Shown piece after piece: positions 22,161 to 32,030 of a stretch of DNA of 64,000 nucleotides. The notes below the pieces were generated by a model. That model did no database searches, was not told the DNA's origin, and saw only the letters and a list, made by a program, of their open reading frames with translations. The DNA is from Apostichopus japonicus (lineage: Eukaryota > Echinodermata > Holothuroidea > Aspidochirotida > Stichopodidae). Position numbers and translations under genes: made by a program. Location: positions 15,208,303 to 15,272,302 of the forward strand of contig NC_092581.1 of assembly GCF_037975245.1 (NCBI RefSeq), in the 5' to 3' direction. How positions within the stretch are numbered: the stretch's first letter is position 1; each line of letters opens with the position of its first letter.

Positions 22161-25100
22161 TTAGAAATCAAATCCATAAGGTACGGTTCTGAATTCATCT
22201 AAAATGATTCTTTTGTCGTAAACGACTCTGTAATCTTTTTTCATCGTCTTATTGACGATCTTCCTTCTTTTGACATCCCGGGTGATTTTATGTGTATCAG
22301 TGACCGTTACGACGGGAGGTTGTTTTTTCTCATTCACTGATTGTACCATTTCATACAAAGTATTGTAATTCACTTTTTGAGTGTTTTCATAATTTAAAGT
22401 AATTCCGCGAACTTTGCATACGGACATGCCACTATCTAACGTATAGGCGTAATTTTTTGGCCCACCCGTACAAAAGGAAGCAATGAACTGTCCGTCCTTT
22501 GGATCGATTTCATTAGTCAAGTCCCCGAGATAATCCCCGGTGGGTGGTTCCCATTCCCCTGGCTTCGTAACATAGATTATACTATCTGTGTCGAAGTATA
22601 AAACTCTTTCCTGCAAACGATCGAGTACATCGTACAAACGCAGTCTAGCGTGACAAGTTGTAAAGGCTGCAATTACGACATTAACACGGGCATTAGGTTG
22701 AGCAAATTCCTGGTACTCTTTGTAGCAAACTTCTAAGATTTCCTCGTTAATTAAACGTATGTTTCTTACGTCAGTTTTGTCAGAGTCTTGTATTAATTCG
22801 TAAAGGCGTGACACGTTGGTCACGACTTCGGTTTTTTCCAAATCTGACCGCTGACCGAATTTTCCCCAAAAGCTGTTCAGCATTAGTTTAGCTAGTGCTC
22901 TGAGCCCAGGATTATAGTTAATCTTGCTTGAATCTAATTCAATGCCCTCGTTTGCTGCATAGTCTGCAATGTACTTGTCTCGATCGTCTGCAGTGATACA
23001 CCATGAAGGCCACCCCGAAGCTTCCTGTTTGACTTTCAAGAACGTGTTGATGTAGTCAGTGAATAAACCCCCCGTTTTCTTTTCTTTATCATACTGTGCC
23101 CTGTTCTCGAAATGCCATACAACTTCGACGTTCAAAATTTTGTAGCCTTTTGCAACCGCTTTCTGAACTTCAAGCGTTACCCATGTACCAGTGAGTGCTC
23201 TTTCTGAATCAGAATGTGTACAGGGGGTTTGACATTTACTTGAAACACAACTCAAACAAAGGGGAAACATCAGTTTGTTATGTATTTTGACTGGAAGTAC
23301 TGGGTGAAATAAATTTCTGGGGGGTAGTATCTTACACCGCACTAATCCATAGTACTGAGACATATCATGTGATAAATCATCAGTCACCACTTTTGGGTGA
23401 TACATAGGATAGGAGCAACACTTGTTGACGTACGGATACAGAGAACAAAAATCGACATATTTAATTTGTTCACCCCCTTGAACTTCATGAAGTAATTTGA
23501 CTCCATTGGTTCTTCCCCCGAAAAATGCTTCTCGAGGATTCAATGGCTCGAGGTTTCTTGGTACCTGTGCAATGCACATTTTCATATCGAGGGACAGATC
23601 TTGATTTAATTGATTCCATTGGTGCCCCCACATTTCTACGTAAACATGACCCGGATAAACATCACGAAAGAATTGCTTTCTCTTTACAGTCCGATTGTAG
23701 AGCTCCCCCATTGTAATTTGATGATACGGATGTATTGTGTCCTCGTCATAGCACGTCGGACATCCGTGCCACCAACACCCTTGAAATTCAAAAATAACGT
23801 TACCCTCCGTAGCAAACCCATCTACCCAGTACGGTCCCATTTTCCTTTCCCCTTCATTCTGAGCATGTTGTATGTATATGTTCCTCCTAACACTTTCGTA
23901 CCGTAACCACTGAAGCGATACATAAGAATTTTGCTTTTGTTTTTGATGATGGAAGACTGCAATTGTATTAGGCTTCAAAAAATTACGCCTAAACACTAAA
24001 TTACATGCGGAGGCTATCGTCATGCAATGTTTGAAAGGGTCAACGCCTCGCAAGTCTTTCTCTGTAATTGCCATGAAGAATTCACGAAAAAATAAACAAC
24101 AACGTCTCAAAATATCAACATCACTGATACAGTACGACACTATTTCCTTTTGAAAGTCAAACGGGACATTCTTCTGAAGTTCACTTTCATACCAACTCAA
24201 AAACTCCTTTCTCTTTTTAACCGACATGGCATTTGGTGTGTAAAAGGATGCATCGGGCAAAGGGCCCACATAGTTTTGATTTGCCTCGGTATTAAATAAA
24301 TGTGGAAAATAGCCTTTCCTCAACTCATCGATCCCAAACGTTTTGGGGAGAGCAGCTAAAGGCATAGGCATAAAATTAAGGGAATCGATAAACCGAATCT
24401 TTTGACTCGACAGTTCAATTTGCATAATTTTCCCGCCCGTGGTAATGATGTTCGGCGTCAACCCTAATTTGTAAAGAAAATCCAAAATAAAATACCCGTC
24501 AAACCCTTTGAAATTATGCGCTATAAAAGTCGTATTCTCTTTTTTAATAAACCATTCCCCGAATTTGTTTTGAGTGTTAGCCCCCGAAAATATGACTTGT
24601 TTATCCCCACAGAAATTACACAGAGTCTCAAATGATTCAGAGATACACCCCTCACAAACCACCTGGGCAACACATAAGTTTGGCACATGTGTTCCACTTT
24701 CTTGGATGGTCTCAAAATCATAAAATACGTACGCGCGAGGGGCAGAGTTTTGTTCATTGTCTTCTTTATGACTTGAACCCTGTTGCGCACACACTTCCCC
24801 CATCTCCTGACCCTCTTCCCCTTCTTTTTCAAAAGGTTTTTGTTTATCCTTATGCACTTGAATAGAACACTTATGACCATCTGTTACAGTCAAATGACAA
24901 ATCTTACAATAATACTCATTACAATTATGCTTGCTGTAACCCCCGTCCCTGGTTTTCCTTAACCTCACTAACCGATCGCAGTGTTTACATTGTCGAAACC
25001 GTTCACAAACAGTCATAGAATCACCTTTGCTTTTTTCGTTGATATGATTTCTAAAACAGTTTTCATTTTTAAATTCACGGTTACACTTGTTACAATGAAT

Positions 25101-26461
25101 CCATTGATTATTCACTTCGGTCTTGCAATTTCCTACAAAACAAACGTTGCATGTACTCTCACATACGTGTCTGAAGCGATCATCGTACAATGTATTGTGA
25201 AAATGACAATAGTATCCTTTACCGTAAAAAGCGTTTGGTTGAAGTAATAAATGATAGTGTCCGTCGTGCAAGTGGAGAAAAATTTGTTTCCCTATCGCTA
25301 AATCTGAGCCTTTGAAAATCACTTCGGGGGACTGTAAACCGCTTAAAACAATTATTTGAAAACGGCGACCAAAATGATTTTGAAAAGTTTGCAGTTCTGG
25401 AATACCGCACATTCCTTGGGGTACCCCCGCATTTTCGTGTAATTCTTTCGCTAATTCGAGCTGAATCTTTCTACCCTTTTTTATTTGACTCAACTTAGGG
25501 TGATTTTTGTCTTTTATAGCAAGGGCTGTCACTAGAGCTCGAGCGCAACAAAGTTCATCGTTACCCCGTGGAATGGAAATGATGCATTGCTTACCACGAA
25601 AAAAATCATCAATTGATTGTCTACCGGTAAATTTATACCGGTTAGACCTACCCCCACCTGAAGGCATTTTCAAATGGATCAAATTCAGCCTAAGTTCACT
25701 GTCTAGATATAATTCCCGATTGGACTGTAAAACCTTCTGGATTTCGGCCATAATTTTCTCCACTGTCACGTCACGACGTCTTATGAACGGTAACGCAATA
25801 GGTGTATCTAATTGTTCTGATGTAATAACAATGCGAACCATATCGTGAGGCGATATATTAGAACTTAATTCATTACCTAATAAATGATCAAATATCTGAC
25901 CTAAAATTTGGGGGAAATTATCAATATTGACTCTGTCATTCTCTATTAAGTTAAACGTAATACAGTAATCGTTTGATGTCGCTTTGAATTTTTTAACATA
26001 TTTTTCAGTCACTTTATCAATATTATAAAATTCACTTACATCATAATTACTGAAACTGTCTTGACTGGTGTCATGCTCAGATGAAGGGTCAATGTCTTCT
26101 TCTTCTTCTTCTTCTTCTTCTCCTTCTTCTTCTTCTTCTTCTTCTTCTTCTTCTTCTTCTGCGATATCCCTTAGGCGTTTACGGCCTTCTCCGGTTTGTT
26201 CGGGGGGCGCTTGTGTAGAGAGTCCAGAAGGCAAAGATCCTTCGTTGATCCTTCCTACAATATCCTGGTCTGTGTCTTGTTGTCGAATAGGGGCGGTAGA
26301 TGCACTTTCATGGACAGGAGGAAGCGTAGGGATAACTGAAATCATTTCTTCATCAGTAACCCCTTCACATTCCCCGCCATCAACTAGCCAGTCTAATACC
26401 ATAGTCTCCAAGGCATCCATTTTGGGCAACTCGGACTCGTTTAACCATTCTCTGATCATAT
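22161..26461 (-). CDS. Protein-primed DNA polymerase family B, exon 2 (main coding exon)
   Basis: About 1432 residues from the first in-frame ATG at 26459; the frame extends upstream only to a TTG. Numbered from that ATG: an acidic run at ~98-122 encoded by a CTT repeat; an N-terminal Polinton-type domain; Cys/His clusters at ~420-525 (CNKC, CKHC, CKIC); Exo I with D581 and E583 (YDFET); Exo II near 648 (HNFKGFDGYF); Exo III near 775 (YCISDVDIL); an inserted FEFQGCWWHGCPTCY near 890; Pol motif A D1003 (DFCSLYP); motif B near 1195 (NSFWGKFG); motif C D1290 and D1292 (YFDTDS). All polymerase and proofreading acids are retained. The enzyme copies the linear element from protein-primed ends. A splice acceptor (TTCTTAACAG, ending 26462) stands two bases before the ATG and joins exon 1 in phase. 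Confidence 0.96.
26088..26160 (-). repeat. CTT/GAA trinucleotide run encoding poly-Glu in the polymerase
   Basis: Two CTT blocks split by one CCT, giving 11 and 8-9 Glu around a Gly. It lies in the linker before the conserved N-terminal domain and is likely length-variable. Confidence 0.9.
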
Positions 26462-26656
26462 CTGTTAAGAACACGTACAAATAAAATACAAATTCATTAA
26501 GAACACAGAGCAGAAAATTAAATACAGGGTTAAAGAGTCTAATCGTAACTGTTACTGAATTTAGTTTAATTTGGAATGTTTTCTATTTTGAATTGAATAA
26601 ACGATTCCTTCTAAACCTATACGTGAATATATATTCGAATGAAATGAACGTCTTAC
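26462..26656 (-). other. Intron in the polymerase gene (195 bp)
   Basis: On the minus strand the donor is AGAG|GTAAGA (intron begins 26656) and the acceptor is TTCTTAACAG| (intron ends 26462). Exon 1 ends in phase 1 and exon 2 supplies two bases, so the frame is kept. No RNA evidence is available. Confidence 0.8.
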
Positions 26657-26834
26657 CTCTTTCTCGTTGACTGGATGATACGTTATCGCTAGGCTGATCC
26701 TCCGGACGTAAAAAATCACACATGCGCTCAAAAAATTGCTCACGTTCCCCCTCGTTCAGGATTTCCTCAGCAGCGATGACTTCCAAATCCTCAAAGCAAG
26801 AAGCAGCAACAATTTTTTGATTCGTGGCATCCAT
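26657..26834 (-). CDS. Polymerase gene exon 1 (predicted)
   Basis: 59 codons plus one base from the ATG at 26834 (context AGCATGG). It encodes an acidic, helical stretch beginning MDATNQKIVAASCFEDLEV and ending just before the donor GTAAGA. The same frame runs on into the intron and stops, so unspliced it would be a small separate protein of unknown function; spliced, it gives the polymerase a start in good context that the main exon lacks. Two CCAAT boxes lie 190 and 265 bp upstream. I favour splicing. Confidence 0.75.
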
Positions 26835-26984
26835 GCTTGATATTTTGGTTTTTAGTTTACGAGCGTATGAAAACTTAGAACGAATATTTCGACAAGTTGG
26901 TGATGTCAAATGACTTCTATCTTGATCAAACGCGTGGGTAAGAGTGAGGCCCGCGAAACTGAAACGGCGTGGCCCTCGTGCTCA

Positions 26985-27125
26985 TTTCTTTAGTGCGCAT
27001 GTCTAAAAACAATTAGACCCGTGATTGGTTATTCGATTTAGGATGGCCCTACCACTCAATCCTTCAATGCGCATGTCTGAAATCAAACTGAGCGCGTGAT
27101 TGGTTATTCGACTTAGGATAGGCCA
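26985..27125 (-). promoter_or_regulatory. Polymerase promoter region: duplicated ~75-bp unit with CCAAT boxes
   Basis: Two imperfect copies of a unit containing GTGATTGGTTATTCGAYTTA. On the minus strand each holds AACCAATCAC (27030-27021 and 27105-27096), a full NF-Y type CCAAT box. They lie 190-270 bp upstream of the predicted polymerase start. Confidence 0.6.
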
Positions 27126-27226
27126 TTAACATCCTTTCCTCCTAGACTTAAATCCATTACAGGCTCAACCTGTCAATCAGCCCTCGACAAACTTAAACTT
27201 GTTGTTACACAACTTTCGTGTTTTTT

Positions 27227-27600
27227 AACTTTAACCTTTATTTTTGCTAATGACTGAGTTAAACCCCTCATTCATCGAAGACACTCTGCTGGTACCAACG
27301 CCCATTAGAGCTAGGCTCCTTATCGAACGTCAAACCTAACTTTAACCTTTATTTTTTGCTAATGACTGAGTTAATCCCCTCATTCATCGAAGACACTCTG
27401 CTGGTACCAACGCCCATTAGAGTTAGGCTCCTTATCGAACGTCAAACATTAATCAGTCCTCGACAAGCTTACACAACTTTCGTTTTTTAACTTTAATCTT
27501 TATTTTTTTGCTAATGACTGAGTTAAACCCCCTCATTCACCGAAGACCCTCTGATGGTACCAGCGTGCTTTTAAATTAGCTCCTTATAGAACGTCAAACA
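27227..27600 (+). repeat. Three tandem ~115-130-bp repeats upstream of the orphan gene
   Basis: Each unit runs from ACTTTAACCTTTATTTTT through GCTAATGACTGAGTTAA to CTCCTTATCGAACGTCAAAC. Units one and two are nearly identical; the third is diverged. Their location between divergent transcription units suggests a control or replication role. Confidence 0.88.
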
Positions 27601-27840
27601 AAGAGTACCGGTAATCCCTAAAACTTCTCCTAACTTGAACCTTGTTTTTTTTAAGCTGCGTACCCCCACCACCTAATGGTCGGCTAAAAGATAATCACCG
27701 GCTTCACTCTGGAGCTTTAGACTCGTGAACAAAGAGCACCTACAATCTTTTTCTTACCTTTTTCCTTTAAAAAGAGTTTTCATCTTATTCAAAACTTCAT
27801 TCGTTCTTGAACTTCCAAATTCTACTTATCCATTACCACA

Positions 27841-28221
27841 ATGGCAAGTGCTAGGCAATTATACCAGGCGTACGGCGAAGAGTTGAAACTTCTCTTTAAG
27901 GAGGAGTTTGAAAAGATCGTTAACAGCGACACTTTCGTTGGGTTTTGCAACAGAGCCAAGTTTAGGATTTTCCTAAAAGAAGTGACGGTCAGAGTCCGAA
28001 ACAGTGGGATCAGAGACAAGCGTATATGGTTGAAGGATTCTGTGCACGACGTGCAGTACCAAACTCCGGCCAATGAAACGGAACACAGGACACGTCAGGT
28101 TAGATTTTTACTGACTTACCTGCTATTGGCCCAGTTCGACTGGTTTGCAGTACAGAAAGAGGCACTCCGCTACAAGTTGACGGTGGAGTTCGAGCAGGAG
28201 TTGGCCATCATCGAATGGTAG
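27841..28221 (+). CDS. Orphan Polinton accessory protein
   Basis: 126 residues, ATG in good context (CACAATGGC). I do not recognise it. It is predicted mostly helical, with an acidic/basic N-terminal helix (YGEELKLLFKEEFEKIV), a basic middle (VTVRVRNSGIRDKRIWLKD) and a hydrophobic segment (VRFLLTYLLLAQFDWFAV). It lies alone between the polymerase promoter and the right end, the usual place for lineage-specific accessory genes in such elements. The codon usage looks normal for coding DNA and the frame is uninterrupted. A role in host interaction would be a guess. Confidence 0.65.
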   Translation: MASARQLYQAYGEELKLLFKEEFEKIVNSDTFVGFCNRAKFRIFLKEVTVRVRNSGIRDKRIWLKDSVHDVQYQTPANETEHRTRQVRFLLTYLLLAQFDWFAVQKEALRYKLTVEFEQELAIIEW

Positions 28222-28789
28222 GACAACGGCTTCCAACGGCTCTTTTTTAGGGCCACCAATTTCTCCAGAAAGAGCAGACTGATCCGACTTCCTTAAACAT
28301 GCATTGTCTTTTCTTTCTTTTCATTAATGTAAGTTATTTATTTATTTATTGTTCTCGATAGTTATTTATGTATATTATTTATTCTTACTTAGTCTCTCTT
28401 TTTCTTTTTTATATTTATGATCCACCTTATCTCCATATGGAACAATTACCTATATAGTGAAAATACCCGGCCTCGTTAAAAAAACTTAGAAACTTAGCGT
28501 GGTGAAAAGTTAAGGCTACGGCATGTCATGTTTGGGGTTCATGATTCTGTGAACGTATCCCCTCACCACTTTAAAAATAAATCAATAAATAACAGTTCTT
28601 GGCCTTGTAAAAAAAAAAATAAAAAAAATAAACAAAATAAAAAAACTTAGAAACTTAGCGTGGTGAAAAGTTAAGGCTACGGCATGTCATGTTTGGGGTT
28701 CATGATTCTGTGAACGTATCCCCTCACCACTTTAAAAATAGATCAATAAAATTAGAAAATAAATAAATAAAATTCATAAATAAATTCAT
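28222..28789 (+). other. Polinton right non-coding zone
   Basis: AT-rich DNA carrying the duplicated hairpin element (28470-28741) and several AATAAA signals, the first usable one for the orphan gene near 28576-28581. Confidence 0.7.
28470..28741 (+). repeat. Tandem duplication of a hairpin-forming ~135-bp element
   Basis: Copies at about 28470-28601 and 28602-28741. Each contains ACTTAGAAACTTAGCGTGGTG and ends CCCCTCACCACTTTAAAAAT. Within each, GTGGTGA can pair with TCACCAC, and GGGGTTCA..TGAAC..CCCC can form an inner stem. The ~110-bp core is essentially identical in both, differing at one base near its end. Confidence 0.9.
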
Positions 28790-28953
28790 AAAAAAAAAAT
28801 TCATAAAAAAATTCATAAAAAAATTCATAAAAAAAATTCATAAAAAAATTCATAAAAATATTCATAAAAATATTCATAAAAATATTAATAACAATATTAA
28901 TATTAATATAATCCCTTAACAATAGATTGTCCTAAACCATCGTCATTACTACT
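28790..28953 (-). repeat. Polinton right terminal inverted repeat
   Basis: Reverse complement of the left repeat, ending CATCGTCATTACTACT. Inner part is a TTCATAAAAAA-type array of about ten units. Confidence 0.93.
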
Positions 28954-28959
28954 GTCATT
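28954..28959 (+). repeat. Polinton target-site duplication, right copy (GTCATT)
   Basis: Matches 12635-12640 exactly. Confidence 0.93.
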
Positions 28960-29345
28960 GGTATCTCTTTTGGTTTCATTCTGCAGCCTCAGTCAAATTA
29001 TGTTGTTTTTGTTGTATTGTGGCTAGAAACTAACCTAACCTGTCCTGTCCTTGTCTTACTGTTTTTCATTCTCATTCTTTAATCTCCATCTGTATATATA
29101 TATATTCTGTTGTATTTTCCTATGCTCATTTATTTTTGTACTGTTTTGAACTTTTATGTGCGAGACACTAATTTCCTTATTTGGAGCAATAAAGTTTTAC
29201 TTACTTACTTACTAACAGATGTATCTTTAATATTTTCGTTGGGTTATTAATGTTGGGTTAACCGTACTGACAATACTATTGATAGGTTTCTTTCAAATAT
29301 ACGACAATTGTCAAATGATCATTCAAAAGGATCTCCAGAAAGCCG
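28960..29345 (+). repeat. Host repeat interrupted by the Polinton, right half
   Basis: Similar to 30806-31000 (GGTTTCATTCTGCAGCCT and TTGATAGGTTTCTTTCAAAT), interrupted by the retroposon tail at 29012-29214. Confidence 0.82.
29012..29214 (+). mobile_element. 3' end of a retroposon (LINE/SINE-like) with ACTT-repeat tail
   Basis: About 200 bp absent from the paralogous copy near 30850. It ends in AATAAAGTTTTACTTACTTA: a polyadenylation-like hexamer followed by a short tandem tail, the usual form of 5'-truncated non-LTR retroposons. No coding part remains. Confidence 0.6.
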
Positions 29346-29549
29346 ACAGTTGAACTAACAAACAAACAAAAACAGAAAATAAAGAACGAATAAAGAAGGA
29401 AAGAATAACACTTGTATGACCGCTGATACGCATACTCGGAACATTTCATGGCACGTAAAGGCTACGGTCGGAATTTCCTCGAAATTGATTTCGGCTCACA
29501 CACAAAGCAGCAAGCGAGTTTAAAAGCTTTATTGACTTCCTCTTTCATC

Positions 29550-29680
29550 GGGGAAGCGTTACAGCACAACGGTTACTTCGTCAAATACGTCAATTCGCAT
29601 GTATGCACCTAGCTGACTCAGCAAGGCATCGTGGGTTCGAACCCTCATCTAGTCCGTTGGCGCAATCTTCCCTTTTACAA
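29550..29680 (+). mobile_element. tRNA-derived SINE copy
   Basis: It contains GGGTTCGAACCC, a good RNA polymerase III B box, at 29633-29644 within sequence resembling 31070-31190 (shared GGGGAAGCGT and GTTACTTCGT). A weak A-box-like TAGCTGACTCAG precedes it. Too degenerate for a working tRNA. Confidence 0.5.
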
Positions 29681-30529
29681 CATAAGCGAGCATAATTCCA
29701 ACGCATCGGATCGTACGATGAATATTTTCGCTGTGTATTCTAATTCTAATTCTAAGAAAAAAAAAAACAGTGCTAAGGGGAAGAAGGAATTACTTATATG
29801 ACTATCGCGAAAGAAACAAACAGAAATAGCAAGTTAGTGTAGTTGACACATTAGCAAGTGGGGGTTCCCAACACTCAATAATGCTTTTATATAAAAGGGT
29901 AAATATACGACTTGAATTCCGACATAGATCAGGTTGTATATAGTTTACTGGGTCCTTTGCAGTTATTTATTTCGTTCCGACTATAATGCTAAGAAAATGC
30001 ATAAGGTCTTTTCTTGCTCTGTTAGCCCAATGTCAGAACAACCGTTCGTATAGGATGACACTATTGACCAACATATATACATATAAAGGTCATTGTGCCA
30101 TTACTGGTTGTTCTCCTTTAATTAAAGGAGAACAGTTGTCCGCCCACGTATTTATCGATCTTCATTTTGTCTGCATTTTGCATTTCCAATCGGCGTTTAG
30201 TGTTACAGCCAGATAAAGAAGTCCCTTACTGAGACCGAGCAGTTACAGATTGCTGTGGTCGGTGGGGGGGGGGGGGGGGGTACGTATGAAAGGGACTTAG
30301 AACTGAGTGGGTAGGGTGTAGTTTTGAGTTAGAAAGGCTACTATGGTCCAATCTTTGGCATAAAAAGGGCAATGCCTCTTTATACTGATTTGTGATTAAT
30401 CCCAAAAATCACTCAAATGGGCTGTCTGAGCGAACCAATACTCGGCGATGCGCTCAAACACAGACACCAAGGTTAACAGAAGTATAGTGTACCCATGTAT
30501 ATGGAACAGACGACATGCACAAAATATAC

Positions 30530-31000
30530 TGTAACTTGTCATGACAAATTTAATATGTGTGCGGGAAGGGGAAGCGAGGAGGGGTAATGTGAGGGGGAGG
30601 GGGGGGGCTGATAACGTATCATACCTGCTGGTCTTCGAATGAATTTTCACAATTTACTCTTGCAGTTATGAACTACAGTACTGCTATTGTAATCTTAGCG
30701 GCATGAAGGCAAAACGCGAGATATCGTGTATTGCCATATCATTGTACTGTATTGCAGGACTTTAAATTGTAATGTATATTGTATTGGCAATTTTCATCGG
30801 TACCTATCTTGGTTTCATTCTGCAGCCTTGTCAAATTATGTTGTTTCTGTTATTTTTTTTGATAGATATTTCCACTAATAATGAATATTAATGTGGGTTT
30901 TACCGTACTGACAATACCATTGATAGGTTTCTTTCAAATATACGACAACTATTGTCAAACTCAATGGTCATACAAGGCTTCCGTTGTAAGGTGTCTGTAT
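30530..31000 (+). repeat. Paralogous host repeat without insertions (empty-site equivalent)
   Basis: Shares about 170 bp with the left flank and more than 150 bp with the right flank of the Polinton. Across the junction it reads GGCAATTTTCATCGGTACC, where the occupied copy has GGCAACTGTCATT, element, GTCATTGGTATC. It also lacks the hAT composite and the retroposon tail. It therefore shows the pre-insertion state. Confidence 0.85.
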
Positions 31001-31069
31001 TATTGCGACACGATGAGTCATCGTAAAGCTTAGCGGTATATATAATATTTCCGCTCACACGTTAGTAAT

Positions 31070-31190
31070 TGGGGAAGCGTAGCCAAGTGGTTACTTCGTA
31101 ACTTATGAAAACTGGAGAGGATCCGGGCTTCCAAGTACCCCATTCAACCACGGGCGCAATCTACCCCTGTTTTACTGTTGCATTGTTACA
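31070..31190 (+). mobile_element. tRNA-derived SINE copy
   Basis: A perfect A box TAGCCAAGTGG lies at 31080-31090; the B box is degraded. Related to 29550-29680. Confidence 0.5.
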
Positions 31191-31349
31191 CGTGGACAGA
31201 ATTTAATGGAAAACACCAGACATTTGTTTAGACCATTTTGTTGTTTCTAAATATATTCACATGAAATCCACATTCGAAAGCGACGTACATAGTTCTCTGT
31301 TATACATTGAATGCCGTGCACCATAGTGTGTGTATTGCTGTTGTGCGTG

Positions 31350-31670
31350 CCCTTTTTCTGTTGCGGAGGAGGGGTAGGGGGAAATAGGGAGAGGGAGAGG
31401 TGAGGGAGAGGGAGAGGGCAAGGTGGTTGGAGAGGGTGGAGGGAGTGGGAGGAGAGTGTAAGGGAGAAGAGGGAGATGAAGGAAGCGAGGAGAAGACATA
31501 GTAGGATGAGCGAGAATGAACAAAGATGGGGAAGGGAAGAAGAGAGGTGAAGAAAAGAGCTAGGGATGAGAAGAGGGGTTGAGGAGAGAGGTGAAGAATG
31601 GGAGAGGGTATATGAGAAAAGGGACGGAAAAGGAAGCAGTAGAGGTATAGAAGAAGAGCACATGGAGAGG
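31350..31670 (+). repeat. Purine-rich (GGGAGA)n low-complexity tract
   Basis: Over 300 bp of almost only A and G on plus. It creates spurious open frames on minus rich in Ser, Pro and Leu. Confidence 0.85.
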
Positions 31671-31890
31671 GGAGCAGGACTTGCATGTACCCCCGGACCA
31701 TTAGTAACATCTGCATACAACCCCCCCCCCCCCCCCCCATACACCCCTATCCACACACACACAGTGCTTACGTTGGTTATTTTCCCTCCTCTTGGTTACG
31801 GGAATGAGCCCTTGAGAACAACGAAAAGTTCTCAGCCAATGTGTTAAGGTCTTCTGAAAGCAGTGTGAAATAAAGGGACGGCAAAAGCCA

Positions 31891-32030
31891 TACAGCTCAC
31901 ATATCCCTATGGAACGCTAAAGGGACACAGCTCACATATCCCTATGGAACGCTAAAGGGACACAGCTCACATATCCCTATGGAACGCTAAAGGGACACAG
32001 CTCACATATCCCTATGGAATGCTAAAGGGA
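31891..32030 (+). repeat. Four tandem 35-bp repeats
   Basis: The unit contains ACAGCTCACATATCCCTATG; four copies, 140 bp in total. Confidence 0.95.

Larger units (their letters stand above)
12641..28953 (+). mobile_element. Complete Polinton/Maverick element, 16313 bp
   Basis: The element is bounded by inverted repeats beginning AGTAGTA and by a 6-bp target duplication. It carries the signature Polinton set: retroviral-type integrase with chromodomain, protein-primed DNA polymerase B, adenovirus-type cysteine protease, A32/FtsK-like packaging ATPase, double jelly-roll major capsid protein and putative penton protein. Ten genes run on plus from 13916 to 21768, the polymerase runs on minus from 26834 to 22161, and one small gene runs on plus at 27841-28221. 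Every core frame is open and catalytic residues are retained. The near-identity of the two terminal repeats suggests a recent insertion. It sits in intron 5 of the host aminopeptidase gene, its polymerase gene being co-oriented with the host gene. Elements of this kind are thought to be able to form virions; that is inference here. Confidence 0.98.

Noticed and set aside
24521-24880. Frames on either strand inside the polymerase gene
   Set aside because: Shadows of the polymerase reading frame, with no conserved content.
26462-26480. Polymerase start at 26480
   Set aside because: That codon is TTG and lies inside the predicted intron; the first ATG is at 26459, after the splice acceptor.
26583-26656. 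Independent small gene covering polymerase exon 1 and its read-through
   Set aside because: The part after 26657 is best read as intron; the phase-matched donor and acceptor favour splicing into the polymerase.
31247-31762. Three overlapping Pro/Ser/Leu-rich frames on minus
   Set aside because: Produced by a purine-rich low-complexity tract.
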